NCBI RefSeq assembly: GCF_031755915.1
Contig: NC_083389.1
Span: forward strand, 28,279,501-28,343,500
Source: Ziziphus jujuba
Taxonomy: Eukaryota; Streptophyta; Magnoliopsida; Rosales; Rhamnaceae
Length of the DNA: 64,000 nucleotides
Reading direction: 5' to 3'
Shown: positions 49,196 to 61,783 of the stretch, piece by piece
How positions within the stretch are numbered: the stretch's first letter is position 1
Layout: each line of letters opens with the position of its first letter
Translations under genes and position numbers: made by a program
The notes under the pieces: model-generated
The model's database searches: none
Told to the model about the DNA's origin: nothing
Seen by the model: the letters and a program-made list of their open reading frames with translations, nothing else

Positions 49196-51213
49196 TCATT
49201 TTAAGGACCATTGAACTGCAATCTCCTGCTTTTCTTGCTCCAAATAGTATATCTTGTCATTCATACCTTCCTTTCTATATGCCTCCACCATGATAGAGTA
49301 CGTTGTGGAATTCGGAAGACATTGTTTGTCTTTCATCCGCTTAAAAACTCTCTCCATTTCCATCAAATCCTCTGCCTTTGCACATGCAGATATCACTGCA
49401 TTATAAAATGAGGTATTCTCAGGTATCTCAAACTTTCCAGCCAACTGAATGCTGCTAACCACCTTGTGGAAGAGGCCTGCATTGGCATACCCATTAATAA
49501 GGCAGCAGAATGTCTTGGTGTCTGCTTTCATACCCTCAGCACGCATCTGATCAAATGTGCATTCCATGTGTTTTGCATCTCCCACGTCTGCAAAGGCTTC
49601 TATGACATTGTTATAAGTCGAAGTCGTCCATGGAAATTGAAGCTTACGCATGTATTCCATGACAGATGACATCTTATCATACATCCTTTTTTTCCCATAA
49701 GCACCAATCAAGATATTAAAAGTGCGGGTTTCTGGCTCAATGCCAAAGTTACGGAACTTCTCATACCATCTTTCCATTGTATCAATCTGACCCATATTAC
49801 CAAACACACTAAGGATAATGTTCATTGTCCATACATCAGGCTTGCAAGTTGTGCTCTCCAGCATCCCTGATAACACTTTCTCCATCTGGTCAAATTTTTC
49901 AGCCCTACCATATCCGCTTAACACTATGTTTTGGGTGACTGTATTTGGAGATATTAGCCGTGCATCCATTTCTTCATACAAGGACTCAACTAATTCAAAC
50001 CGTGAAGCATCAACACAAGCTTTTATTAAGGTACTGTAAGTAAAAACATCAGGTTGGCAATTAGGGAGGGTCTTCATGTGGTTGAAAGTAGAGAATGCCT
50101 CGTCTATGAGATTGTTGCGACAATAAGCTGCAAGTAAGGCCGTATAAAGTTCAGGAGTGGGTTCCAATCCTTCTTCAAGCATAGTGTCAAAAAGCTGACA
50201 TGCGCGGTTGGGTTGGCCGGATCTTCCAAGCAGAAGAAGGAGTTTCATGTATGTCCCTTGTTTAGGTTGATAGAAAGGTTGTTGTCTGAGCATTTCAAAA
50301 ACCTGATAAGTTATAACAGATACTACTATTATCATTATTATTCATGAATGATTCATGCAATGATTATATGATAGAAGAAAACCATTTCTTCATAGCTACT
50401 TTTTAATATTTTTAATGGTATTTCCAAACAGCAGCTTCCACTGGTGAAGTAGAGAAAAGGGAAAAATTTTACCCACCAATTCGGTATCTATCACATAATA
50501 AAAAATAATAATAAATAAATTAAAAAGAGAAAAAAAAGGCTCAACGCCAAAGTAGATTGGATTGAAGAAATAAATAAAGTTTAACATTTTTAATTATTAG
50601 CAATTCACAAACTGAATACACTACCCGAAAAGCGAAAAAAGAAGAAAATTTCTTGATTATGGGTGGAGCAAGGCTAGGCGGAGAACAACCTCAAAGAAAG
50701 AAAGAAAGAAAGAAAGAAACTTTGAACAACCAGGCAGCAGAAGAAAAAAAGGAGCAAAATTAAAGAGAAAGGGAGACGGAGACCAACCTCAAGGGCTTGG
50801 AGCCACTGCTTATTCTGAATGCGTTCGGACAAGGTTTCAGTAACTGTGTTAACCCAGGCTTTGGCATTGTTCTTACGGTCCAACTTCTTCTTGACATTCT
50901 TGATGGGGGACTTCCTTGAGATCCCAGGAATGGATGACTCTGAAACTCCAGGGTATTCGCCCTGCTTCCAGTGTCTCTTTCTAGCCGCCTCGGGGGAAGA
51001 AGAAGAAGAAGACGATGACGACGATGACGATGATGGATTGGTGGTTCTAGGTGCTGCTGCAAATGCACAGCGAACAACCATGAAATTGGGGTCTTTGGCT
51101 CCATGGGTGATAGAGCTGTTGCTGCTTTTGTTGTTGTTGCTGTTGTTATTGTTGTTGTGGGAGAGAGTAGTAGGAAGCAGAGAATAAGCGAATGAGAGAG
51201 ATATTGAAGCCAT
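49196..51213 (-). CDS. EMB2750: P-class PPR protein, EMB2750-like, plastid-targeted
   Basis: Two exons (51213-50788 and 50302-49196), phase-consistent, 510 residues. The first 100 residues are Ser/Asn-rich with a long Ser run, consistent with a plastid transit peptide, followed by KRHWKQGEYPGVSES and PIKNVKKKLDRKNNAKAWVN. The rest is roughly ten 35-residue P-type PPR repeats (PDVFTYSTLIKACVDASRFE, ETRTFNILIGAYGKKRMYDK, PNSTTYSIMVEAYRKEGMND). There are no E or DYW domains, so it probably binds and stabilises or helps process plastid RNA. It agrees closely with my recollection of Arabidopsis At3g06430. The frame is open 16 codons upstream but without an ATG, so 51213 is the start. Confidence 0.94.
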
Positions 51214-53096
51214 GGCTTTGGTTTTGGGGTTCTTGCTGGTGAGTACTGAATCAATCGCCACTACTCAGAAATAGCAGAACTTATACCTGACCTGATAATA
51301 AAAACAATACTCCGAAAAAAAAAAATAAAAAAAAAAATACCAGTCCCACTAGAAAGTTGCCAGGTCGATACAAATTTGCAATTATTATTATTATTATTTT
51401 TTACTGTTTTAGTGGCAATTGCACTTGCAAACCTTCATTTTGCACCTCCAACAACAAATACACGATTATGAACAGCAGCTCCTTTTGGCATTTCAACAAA
51501 ACGCGCTTGTTAACGAATTTAAAAAATAAATAATCAGAAAGAAAATTAAAAAATATTGATCTTAAATAATTTTTTTCTCATAAAACTTTTTATTTCACCT
51601 ATATTCACAAAGTGATGGATAATGTATTTTATAGGAGTTTAATATTTTCATAAGAATTATATCACTAAAGCCCCAAACTTTTTCTTTCTTCTTCCTTATT
51701 ATTTTTTTTTATTTTTAATCTTCATAGATTTAATTATAACCATTGCTTACTACCTTTGATATTTTCGAAAATAATAAAAAATAATAATAATTTCTGATAT
51801 TTAAAAGAATCAGAGTTTAAAATTTCATATCTCTATTTTTATCTCCAGTAATCTCTAAAATATGACATGGTTACTATGAAAATCAGATAATTTGTTTATT
51901 ATTGAAACAAAAACTAACTATTTTCGATAGGGATAGATTATTCAATTATTTAGAAGATAATTTGGTTATTGATTATTTTTCCTATCAACTACTTTGCTAA
52001 CAATTTAAAGAGAGAGAGAGAAATAAAAAGATTTGTTCAATAATCAATCAATAATAGTATTTATTCCCAGTGAGCTCTAATCTATTTATGTTAGAACATT
52101 TAACTAATATTAAGAAGCTATACACAATAATAGAAAAAGTAACATAACTTGAAAACTAAAATCAAAACCTTAAAATCTCGTGATATTAAAACCTTAATCA
52201 ATCATAATCATAGTGACCCTTAAAAATTTACCATTACTAATATATTATGTGTACGCGTGCGTGTGTGTTTTTTTTTAAATTTTTTTAAAATTTGTTTTTT
52301 TTTGCAATAATCAATTTAAATCGTTTAAAAAAAATAACAACAATAAAATAATATTTACTCGGTGTATACCATATACTTGGTGTCTTCTATAACAAATTTT
52401 AAACAGAAGAAAAAATAAATAGGTTTTTCCATCTCTCTAATTTTTTGTTTGGGCAACTTTAATATGATTTTCGTAAAAGCTCAAAACTTTACGCACAAAT
52501 CCTTCCTCAATTCTGACTTTTTTTTTTTTCTTTTTTTTTTTTTAAATCAATTTCTTGTTCAGAAGACTTTCCATCTATCCCTTCCTATTTTGGGGAACAG
52601 CCTCCAAATCTCTCATAACAAAGACATCCTTGTATCAACTATTGAGATCGCTCAACTCACTTGAAGCAGATCAGCTATTGAAGACTCATATCATATCAGA
52701 GAATCCACCGACCAACAACATAGCAGTACCAAAAACTGAAACCGCAGCAAGCGTACAAGCATAGGTTACCAGCTCCACAGATCGCTCACTACATTTGAAT
52801 AAAAAAGGTGAGCTTTTTCTCTATGTTGTTGAGGAACACTGCTTTTACCTGTTAATCTCATTTATTTTGTAAATTGCTTTATCATGGATGGATGATCATT
52901 AGATTTAGCAGCTAATGGTTTCTGGTTAAAGAGAAAATAAATAAATAAGACAGTAAGGTTTACTGGTTACATTTTATTTGTTGGAAGTCATTCAATCACA
53001 ATTCAATGAGAAACTCAAAAAGATCGAAACTTTCTTGTGTATTTGATTTGGGTTCTGATGTTGGATTACAAGGTCTGCTTTAAAATCTTCTGAAAA
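51214..53096. other. intergenic, 1.9 kb: PPR promoter and KAE1-pseudogene upstream region
   Basis: AT-rich. The 52550-52810 stretch is less AT-rich and ends in a possible 5' splice site (aaaaaag|gtgagc at 52808), so it may be an old leader exon of the KAE1-like copy. The 69-codon ORF at 52555-52764 matches nothing I know. Confidence 0.45.
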
Positions 53097-55349
53097 ATGA
53101 AAAGAATGATAGCTTTGGGGTTTGAGGGTTCAGCCAATAAGATTGGTGTTGGAGTTGTAACCTTAGATGGCGCTATTCTGTCTAACCCACGCCATACCTA
53201 TATTACCCTCCTGGCCAAGGTTTCCTTCCCCGAGAAACTGCTCAACACCATCTCCAACAGATACTCCCACTTGTCAAATCGGCTCTGATTGTCTCTGTTA
53301 CACCAACGGTCCTGGCCTGGGAGCTCCGCTTCAAGTTGCAGCTATCGTTGTCAGGGTTCTTTCGCATCTGTGGAAGAAACCCATTGTTGCAGTTAACCAC
53401 TGTGTTGCACATGTTGAGATGGGAAGGGTTGTGACGCGCGCAGATGATCCTGTCGTATTATATGTAAGTGGTGGCAATACACAACTAATTGCATATAGTG
53501 AAGGACGGTATAGAATCTTTGGAGAGACCATGGATATTGCTGTTGGGAATTGTTTGGATCGGTTTGGCTATGGTTTTAACTCTCTCTAATGATTCTAGCC
53601 CTGGATATAATATTGAGCAGGTATGCACATACTGGTTTCTAATGTCTCTTTATGTTACTTTAAGTTTAGTTATCAATGCATAGAGCCTTATTTTGTCTTT
53701 CTCTATTATTATTTTATTATTTAAAATTGTTTTTGATAAAGGTTTCCTTCCGGTGGTTTATTCCTTGAATCATGATGCACAGAAAATTCACATGTGTAAG
53801 ACCTATTAAGATTACGAGTCTTGGTTTTAAGTTTTATTGTCTAAGGCCTTTCATTCTTTACATAAGCATACTCTAATAATATAGAGAATCACGTTCTGTT
53901 TTACCATTTTCTCAAACCACTTTTGAGATTTTTACTTAACTAAGCACATTCTTATGAATGTATAGTTTTTGATTAAGTTTTTCAGGTTAGAGTTATAATA
54001 GGATTTTCAACTGCTTAAATAGTTCATATTGGACTAAAGTTGTATTTCTTGTGTTGCATAGTTTTAGAAAACGGAGAAGCTATTAGATTTGAGGTTGCAG
54101 AACTGCCAATAGTTCTGTTATTCTATTAATATAATTATTATTCATTCTAGTTTTAGCCATTCACTGGTACTGTGTGTTTTAGATTAGGTACCTGACATGC
54201 TCTACTGGGGCTCATGATGAATTGCTGATGCATTATATATCATTGTAAATCAACGACATGTTTTGATGGTTTTGATTCTCTTTGTAACTATTAGATTTAT
54301 TTCTGTTGCTTTTTGGGAATATGTTTTTGGTTGCATAAATAGCTTTGATTTGTCAAATATATATGGAGTTGTATACTCTTTGATGGAAAAGTTTACCATA
54401 ACAAGATTAGGAAAATGGAGTTAATATAATCTTGTATTTTTCGATTGTACATTGGTGTTAAAAGATTGATTTTTTATGTTAATACAAGCACATTTTGGAA
54501 ATTTAAGTGACCCCGGGAGTGTTAATTTTTTTTTTTATCTGTTTTCTTATTTTCCTTATTTATTTTGTTTTTGTATTCTATATTTTTATTAAGGATAAAT
54601 AGGTTTTTAGTGGTTTAATAGTGCCTTTTTTTTACCATACATTCTCTCCAGCATGTAATGATGTCACTGATTTAATTATTAGTTTATCCTAATTGGACAA
54701 TGGAAAGTGGGTATCATTAGGAAGTTCCTCACCTGTCTTTTATCATTAAGAGTAGCAATGATGTTTTATTTCTGATCAGCTCTGTATCTTTGTCATGGGA
54801 TTTATTTTTTACTTGGAAAATTTGGTAGATATTGACAATCGACTAATCCCTCATGGCACATGCAGTCTTCTTGTACCACATGCATCTGGCTATTTTGGGC
54901 CACCTTGGATTCTAGGATAGCTCCCAAACTTTGAACCCATGCATCATGAGGTAAATATCTAAATTCAATCAGTAAGCCCAGAATATGCTCCTTAAGTTGG
55001 TTTAGAGGGGAAATTCATTGATGTTGGAATGTTATAAGGGTGCTTTAGAGCAATATGTTAAGTTATATGGCAACCCTCCTTGCAAGCTTCAGAACCTGCA
55101 ACTCAAGTTAAGTTTCTGCTGAACTTGTACCAGGGCAAGCTCTTTTTAGCTTGTTATTATAGGCTGGATGATAATGAACTGTTTTTTGTGCTAGTGTTCT
55201 TTGTTGACCATATTTTGAAGATAATGACTTCATGTTGTAAACTTTTGATGCCCCAAACTCTACTTACTAGCACTAGATGAACAAAACAGTTCCATGAGTG
55301 ATTCTCTCACTCTCTCTCTAAATGAAATTGTTATTGTTATATTAATTTA

Positions 55350-55626
55350 GGGAAAAATACATAAAACCTTCCTAAACTATTAAGTGGTTGCTGATAACCG
55401 ACTCAAACTTTGTCAGTAAATTGTCCCCAAAAAAAAAAAAAAAAAAAAAAAAAAGGAAAACTGGGTAAATAACAAACTCTTATAATATAGTACGATGTTA
55501 TATATTAAACACTGCTGTCAATTTTGTGATTAACAGGTCACGGAGTTAATTGGAACAAACCAACGGTTTAAGTACGGAGTTAATTGGAACAAACCAACGG
55601 TTTAAGGGGTTTCATGCAATTTACCC
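55350..55626. mobile_element. candidate MITE-like element with imperfect terminal inverted repeats
   Basis: Lies in the large intron of the KAE1 pseudogene. The left end ggGAAAAATACATAAAACC and the reverse complement of the right end (GGGTAAATTGCATGAAACC) match at most positions over about 30 bp. The size (277 bp) and lack of coding sequence fit a small non-autonomous DNA transposon. No clear target-site duplication was seen, so the family is uncertain. A long A-run (55431-55454) and a 34-bp internal duplication lie inside. Confidence 0.5.
55541..55606 (+). repeat. 34-bp tandem duplication inside the MITE-like element
   Basis: cggagttaattggaacaaac begins at 55541 and again at 55575; the two copies are identical over about 32 bp, so the duplication is recent. 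Confidence 0.9.
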
Positions 55627-56180
55627 TTCACTTATTGTAGTTTTAAATTTCCATTAATGCGTGGTACTTGAGTTGAATAAAAAGGTGGAATTGCTTCATC
55701 TTGACATGTGATATGTGTTATTTTTGTTCTTTAGCCTGCAAAGAAAGGAACAATTTATTGACCTCCCTTATGTTGTCAAAGGCATGGATGTTTCTTTTAG
55801 TGGAATATTAAGCTATATTGAAGCCACTGCCAAGGAGAAGCTAAAAAATAATGAATGCACTCCAGCAGATTTGTGCTATTGCTTGCAGGTAAATTATCTT
55901 TTTGATTGTCTATCTGAATGATAATATAAGTTTTATTGGTAATGAACTCTTATAGCTAGAATTTTTTAAACAGTTTTTTGCATATCGAAGTGTTAGAATA
56001 GAAATTATGACGAAATATCCAATATACTTCATCCATGATGTTGTTGTATATTGCAGGAAATGTTGTTTGCAATGCTTGTAGAGATTACAGCATGAGCAAT
56101 GGCACACTGTGACAAGGAAGACGTTTTTATTGTTGGTGGTGTTGGTTGCAATGAACATTTGCAAGAGCTGATGAAAGTAA

Positions 56181-56393
<213 letters not shown>

Positions 56394-56844
56394 TAAAATA
56401 TTTTCAACTGAAGCTAGGGTTTTATAGATTTTTTAAAACCAAATTCAGTGTTGAATTCCCTTTTAGAGTTAGCATAGGGAATGGTCATAATTTTAGTTGG
56501 AAGGAAAATTGGCTAGTTATGTTTGAGAACTTGTCTGCAGATTATATGCATTTCTAATGATGAAATGTACCATATTAGGGTGATGGCTATGATTGATTTT
56601 AGAAGAAAGAAATTATTGTGCCAAACAAATCAATTTAAGAGCCCTGATTACTAATTCTGTGTGCATTGCATTAGTAAAGGATTTGCAATTGATGTTTTCT
56701 CAGGAAAGCACTGCAACCCAAGGAGCGTTTTTTATGGATTTCAAGACAACCTAAAGGAAACATCTGGTTGTCTTGTTGTACAATATAGCCGCTGCTGGCA
56801 ATTAAAGAACATTCTGACTGGTAGTCAGCATCTGCTGGTCTTAT

Positions 56845-57125
56845 TCAACTTTTAGCTTTTTTCCCGAAACTAACAAGTGGATTATATATGTGGAATGCAC
56901 AGGGGTGGGTAAAAGTTAAACCACATCCCGGAGAATCTTATTCAGTGAGGTAATACTATTGCTGTATTGCATTCTTACAAATCTCTGGAAAGTATTTTAC
57001 AGTAGTTAAAAAGATTACACTCAGTTTTGCATGAATAACCTCCCATCAATTAGCACATCAACTACGTACGTACGTCGTTATCTCAAAAATATTAGAGATT
57101 TCCTGCTAGAACTTTTACAATACAT
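56845..57125 (-). repeat. dispersed copy C of the EMB2750-like gene's 3' flank
   Basis: Same orientation as copy B and about 85% identical over its left half (acaagtggattatat, gagaatcttattcagt, gctgtattgcattcttacaa). Together with the exon-1 copy at 61784-62065 it brackets the F-box pseudogene, as if both belonged to one broken duplicate of the PPR gene. Homology to the copy A side continues to about 57420. Confidence 0.82.
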
Positions 57126-57544
57126 CAGCCGAACCATATATGTATATATATAGTGTGGCATGCCTTCTGGCAAGGGAAGAAAGTAAAAGGAAAAGAAAAG
57201 AAAAGAAAGGATATTAGCAAGATCCCTTGGTTGAGACATAAGAAAAGAGACCAAATTAAACCAGAATATAGGGGTATAAAAATTGAAACCCCTAACTGAT
57301 CATTATTTTTCTTGGACAACAAGAAAGAGGAAAACCAACCACAGACGTATGCAAACCAAGGTGTTTGCATGCATGGGACGGATGCTATATCCAATTTTCA
57401 CTTGAGTGAGACACTGTCCAACCCTAATTCCTTAACCCCTAGATATCAAAAGGGTGGAGAAGGAAGGAAAACAATCCTCCCTAGCTAGCTACTAATAAAC
57501 CAACTCTAATTCCTACTTATAAAAACTCATTTATCATTTTCTCT

Positions 57545-57547
<3 letters not shown>

Positions 57548-57584
<37 letters not shown>
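57548..57584 (+). repeat. (CT)n microsatellite upstream of the F-box start
   Basis: About eighteen CT units ending 15 bp before the F-box ATG at 57600, probably in the former leader or core promoter. Confidence 0.92.
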
Positions 57585-57587
<3 letters not shown>

Positions 57588-58565
57588 ATTCAATTTCCGA
57601 TGATGATGGTGTTGGGAGAATCCAAATCCAAATTTATATGTGATGATGTGACAGAAGACTTGGTGATTGAGATATTGTTGAGGTTGTCAGTGAGAGCTCT
57701 GAAGCGATTCAAGTGCTTGTGCCAGTCATGGTATCCCTTGATCAACAGCTCTTCCTTCAAGGCTGCCAAACACTATTCATTCAGAATCGAAGGAGTTATC
57801 GAGGAGGACATCCAAAATTTCGATCTTTCCTACGAATCAGGAGTTATCAACAGGAGCAAGGACATCCGAAATTTATCACCACCAAGCTTGTTGCGTTGTT
57901 GTTGATGATAATGCAGCATGTGCATGTTTTAAAAACATTGGCTGCCTTTGTTCATGCAATGGTCTTCTATTTCTACAGCGTTTTGAAGGTCCTTTTCGTG
58001 GTTGTTTAGCTCTTTGGAACCCTGCATCTGGATATACAAAGGCTATCCCAAAACATAAATACGATCCATATGGTGAGTATACTGATCCACAAGATTATGG
58101 AATTGGGTTTGATTCCATAAACAATGAGGACAAGCCCTTCTTCATTTGCAGCCTCATGCCCTATGATAGGGCCTCCTCTTCGGATGATGAGGAGGATTTT
58201 ACAATGACTCTTTGGATCTACACCATCAAAACCAACCTGTGGAAAACCATTGAATTTTCTGGCCTTGCTGCACATTCATATGGTGACGTTTTCTACACCC
58301 ATGGAATGTCACACTGGAGAGGATACAGCAGCCGCGATGATGGAGGGGATGTAATTGTTTCCTTTGACATTACCGAGAATGACGAGTTCATTCTCACTAC
58401 CCCCTTTCCTAATGATATTATTAATACACACATGCCTATCCTTATTGTTATCATGACTGTAACAATGATTGTCCTTACCTTTCTTTTCTCAATGAATCCC
58501 TTGTTCTGGTTTGTCCTCATCAGTAAAACGACAATGATGATGATGATTCTTTAGATATTTTGATA

Positions 58566-59292
58566 TGTTGAAAAATATCTAGTGCGTATACCTTAATATG
58601 TTGAAGTTGGAGAAGTACAAAAATAAAATAAACTTGAATCTTCTAATGTAACTTTCCTTAAGACGTTATGTGCCTCCACCAATTGAGTGATGCAGTAGAG
58701 TTGCAAATACGCCTCCAAGATACAATGAAGCTTTGAATGTATGCTTGGGTCGTGCACTTAGCGAAAGCAACCCCAGATACCTTTGATGTGGCAAGTCCTC
58801 CAAGGTTCTATATATTGTTTCTGCAATATAACAATGTATAGGAATTTTGTATGCAATAAAATAATGATAATATGTATTTTGTTTAGGTGTGAGAAAACAA
58901 GAGGAAAAGAGATTTCTTAGTTGGTTAAAGATGTCTTTAAATGAGCACCTTTTAGTCCTATTTATAGACGTCTTGACAATCTTTCATTTTGGTTGCATCT
59001 TTAGAATATTAACAAAGTTGTATCTCTTGACAACACCTTTTCATTTAAAAGTTGTGTCATTTAGTTAATATACCCATCAAATTGGTTACAACAAATATTA
59101 TAGGCCATTCATTTGGGTTATATATTTTGCCAAAGCACCCAATCAAAGTTGGGTTGCATCTTTTAATAAATACACCCATTCATAATAGGTTGCATCCTTA
59201 CAATGCATACCCATATCAAATAGATGCATTTTTTGGGTAGACAAGTCTACAATTTCTGTAAACATTTTCATTGTTTTGAAAATATTCTAGCA
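58566..59292 (-). mobile_element. solo LTR (727 bp) of an LTR retrotransposon, probably Copia-like
   Basis: Begins TG (TGTTGAAAAATATCTAG) and ends CA (ATATTCTAGCA), and is flanked on both sides by the identical 5-bp target-site duplication TGATA (58561-58565 and 59293-59297). There is no internal coding region, so it is a solo LTR left by recombination between two LTRs, or a very short element. Orientation is read as minus because a TATA box (tataaatagg, 58957-58967) faces that way, with a likely U3 on the right. The U3 has several ggttgcatc/gatgcaacc motifs. The Copia assignment rests only on end sequence and size. Confidence 0.85.
58957..58967 (-). promoter_or_regulatory. TATA box within the solo LTR
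   Basis: Minus-strand tataaatagg inside the LTR, placed where a U3/R boundary would be expected, about 330 bp from its U3 end. Confidence 0.5.
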
Positions 59293-59566
59293 TGATACAT
59301 GGATAATTTGGGAATAAGGATTTTTGGTCTAAGCTATTCACTGTTGCACCCCTGCCGGGCATTCAACGTTTGTGGGATTTTGGGACCAAACCAAGGAATT
59401 TCTGAGTGATTGTAAAAAGCAGTATATTGATCATCGGGTGAATGTTGTTGATGGCCACCTGTTTCTTTATGACACCGTTACCAAACAAGCATTGAAACTT
59501 CAATCCTTTGAAAGATGTACACAGCTGCATATCTGCCGACAGAGCTTAGATCCCATTGTCATTTAA

Positions 59567-61783
59567 TGATCTCTTACCTTCCCCACCTTTTGTTTTTTTT
59601 TTTTTTTTCCCTCCTTTTTATGTGTTATCTTTAAGTGACTGTGACTTAGATGTCGTCACATCACATGCTGTTTTAATTTATAATTTTGTTATAGGTGCCT
59701 GCTACGTCATGTTGTCCACACTAGTTTGGTAATTGGAAGCAATCCCTTACTAAAAGGATTGTTGTGTTTAGGCAGTTTTAAGTGTTTGGAAGTGTATCCC
59801 TATTAATCCCTATTAAAAAGAAAAAATACAAATTGATTTACTCAAGAAAAATATTATTGCTTTAGATTTGATCATAAATAATAGTGATCTAGACTATGAC
59901 TTATTAGGCACATTCTCAAATCAATTTTAGAATAATGAAATCCAGTACCAGGCAGAAACTTGAGTTACTTGCCTAAGTACTCCACTTTCCTCCAATCTCT
60001 CTCTCTCTCTCTCTCTCTCCATCCCAAAAACTAAATGATCACCAAAGAAGGGGGAACGAAAGCTGGTATTTGGATTCAATTTCCAAACTGTTCTACAGCT
60101 TACACCATTAATCGGACTACTTACTCAGAAAAAGAACAAAGCTTCCATGACTAGGTAATATGATAACAGCTCAAACATGTAAATTATTATACTTTTACAG
60201 AGAATTTTACATCCCTCGGAAAAATTAAATGACAAATCTTGCATGTATTCAGTCACAATGTTTTCCGAGGGAAATCCACAGCAAACAGTTGAAATGCTAA
60301 TGGGCATTTGCTTTCTGGTCCCTTGTTCCCTAAGAATCGTTCTTAAATTGACATTAGATGTAAGACAATAATCTGACATGGTTGCTAATGTGCTATTGGT
60401 CCCATTAATTTCTTTCTTAACTGTGACATATGAAGGAGGAGCTCAGCTCTCCTGAACCTGTGATACTTCTAGTTATTATCCATCCAGGATGATGTTCCCG
60501 GTAGTTTTGTCTGATCAGCTCTTGAAAACCCCTGACACTTTCTTCCAGCATTTTTCCTTTGCCCCCCTTTGTTTTGTCACACTACGTGAAAACAAAAGTG
60601 ATTGGTATCTGATAAGAGAGGAAAAGAAGAAAACCATTAAGAAGCATTAGAATTAATATTGCTGGTAAACTAGTTAATGAGTAAATATAGTGATAGAGTA
60701 CGCTTTTTTTTGGTAAATGGTGATAGAGTATGCTAGTTGAGAAGAGCATACATTGTTGCATCCAAGCAAAACCAGTACAGTCTAAATCAATATTTTGAGG
60801 TGGAACATTTGCATTAACAGCAACTATTGTGATTCTGTTCAAAAAGTACCCTTTAGTGAATGAGGACCAATCCATTCGTGCAGCTTTTGAAGCTTCCTGA
60901 AGACTACGTGACCCATAATAAAAAACAATCAGCTCCAAGTTATTATCCTGCCCCAGAGGAATTGATGCATGTGAAGGAACTTGGAAGTTTGAACTATATT
61001 ATGGACAATGGATATAGTTTGGTGAAGCTGAAAGAACTCCAAAAGGATAGTTGTGCACCATAAAGCAACAGTATAATTATATGGTGCAATTTTTTTTTTT
61101 TTTATTGCCCGGTATAGCTTCATATTTTCTCAGAAAATTAAAAGCAACAGGATGACTGGGAGACCAGGACATCTTTCTGTTAGTCGTTTTATGTCCTCTA
61201 CCAGATAGTTTATGTCAGGTCTTAATAATTAACAATATAATGATGCTATTGTTGTATATATGAAAAAACAAACATTAGCTTATTCTATGCCATCTTTCTT
61301 GGTCATAAAGGTGCATATGATACTGGTTTTAGACAAGAGAACAATTAAAAGATGTTTGAATTTGAGATGTGGAGAGGAAAGGCGAGAAGAGTGCCAAACT
61401 GAACTGTTTAACCCTGGGAACCATCAGAACCGCCTGATTGGCTATCAAGACAGATAATGCCCGTGCACTGATCTCTTCTCTACCAGGACTTAATCTCCAG
61501 TGTTTGATGGACCAAATATTCTAATAGTTCATGTTGATGAAATTTGAAATATTATAAGTAACAGAGAAGGAAACAGCCGAGCTATCGAGGGAATAACTCC
61601 AAACGAAGAATTCAAGTATGTAATTGAAATCAATGGTTTGGCAAATAATACAAATCATCTAAGCAGCAAATAATCTTAGCGTTCAAATATTAGTTTCATC
61701 TAACAGGCAATCTCCAGCCCATAAGACTAAATCATAATAAAAATATGCATATATATCGCCAGAGTTCTAATACATTTCTATTG
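59567..61783. other. intergenic, 2.2 kb, with unassigned short ORFs
   Basis: Low-complexity and AT-rich, with a (CT)n run at about 59998-60018. Two overlapping stretches at 60750-61063 look somewhat protein-like. On the minus strand a run reads SKAARMDWSSFTKGYFLNRI after a possible 3' splice site; on the plus strand a 67-codon ORF reads PSYYPAPEELMHVKELGS. I could not place either in a family. If copy C and the exon-1 copy are one broken PPR gene, this stretch replaced its body. Confidence 0.45.

Larger units (their letters stand above)
56397..57599. other. intergenic, 1.2 kb, containing duplicated PPR 3' flank (copy C)
   Basis: Between the KAE1 and F-box pseudogenes. The right half is copy C of the PPR-gene 3' flank and its continuation. 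A (CT)n tract (57548-57584) leads straight into the F-box start. No other gene was recognised at 56400-56840. Confidence 0.55.
57600..59566 (+). pseudogene. F-box protein pseudogene split by a solo LTR
   Basis: The N-terminal segment (57600-57905) has an F-box: TEDLVIEILLRLSVRALKRF then KCLCQSWYPLINSSSFKA. The frame then shifts by +1 near 57885 and continues as a typical F-box-associated domain (LALWNPASGYTKAIPKHKYD, FGIGFDSINN-like text, TLWIYTIKTNLWKTIEFSGL). A second shift near 58440 leads to DCPYLSFLNESLVLVCP. At 58566-59292 a solo LTR interrupts it, and the C-terminus resumes (KDFWSKLFTVAPLPGIQRLW, another shift, then FWDQTKEFLSDC and HLFLYDTVTKQALKLQ). With the LTR and one target duplication removed, the two sides join in the same frame with one stop between them. 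A functional protein would have been a substrate receptor of an SCF ubiquitin ligase. Confidence 0.9.

Noticed and set aside
50819..51187. plus-strand ORF with an acidic run and a Leu run
   Set aside because: Reverse reading of the Ser-run and Asn-run codons of the PPR transit region.
50674..51261. 195-codon ORF ending inside the PPR intron
   Set aside because: It is exon 1 of the EMB2750-like gene read through the 5' splice site; the real exon ends at 50788. The upstream extension to 51261 begins with GTG, not ATG.
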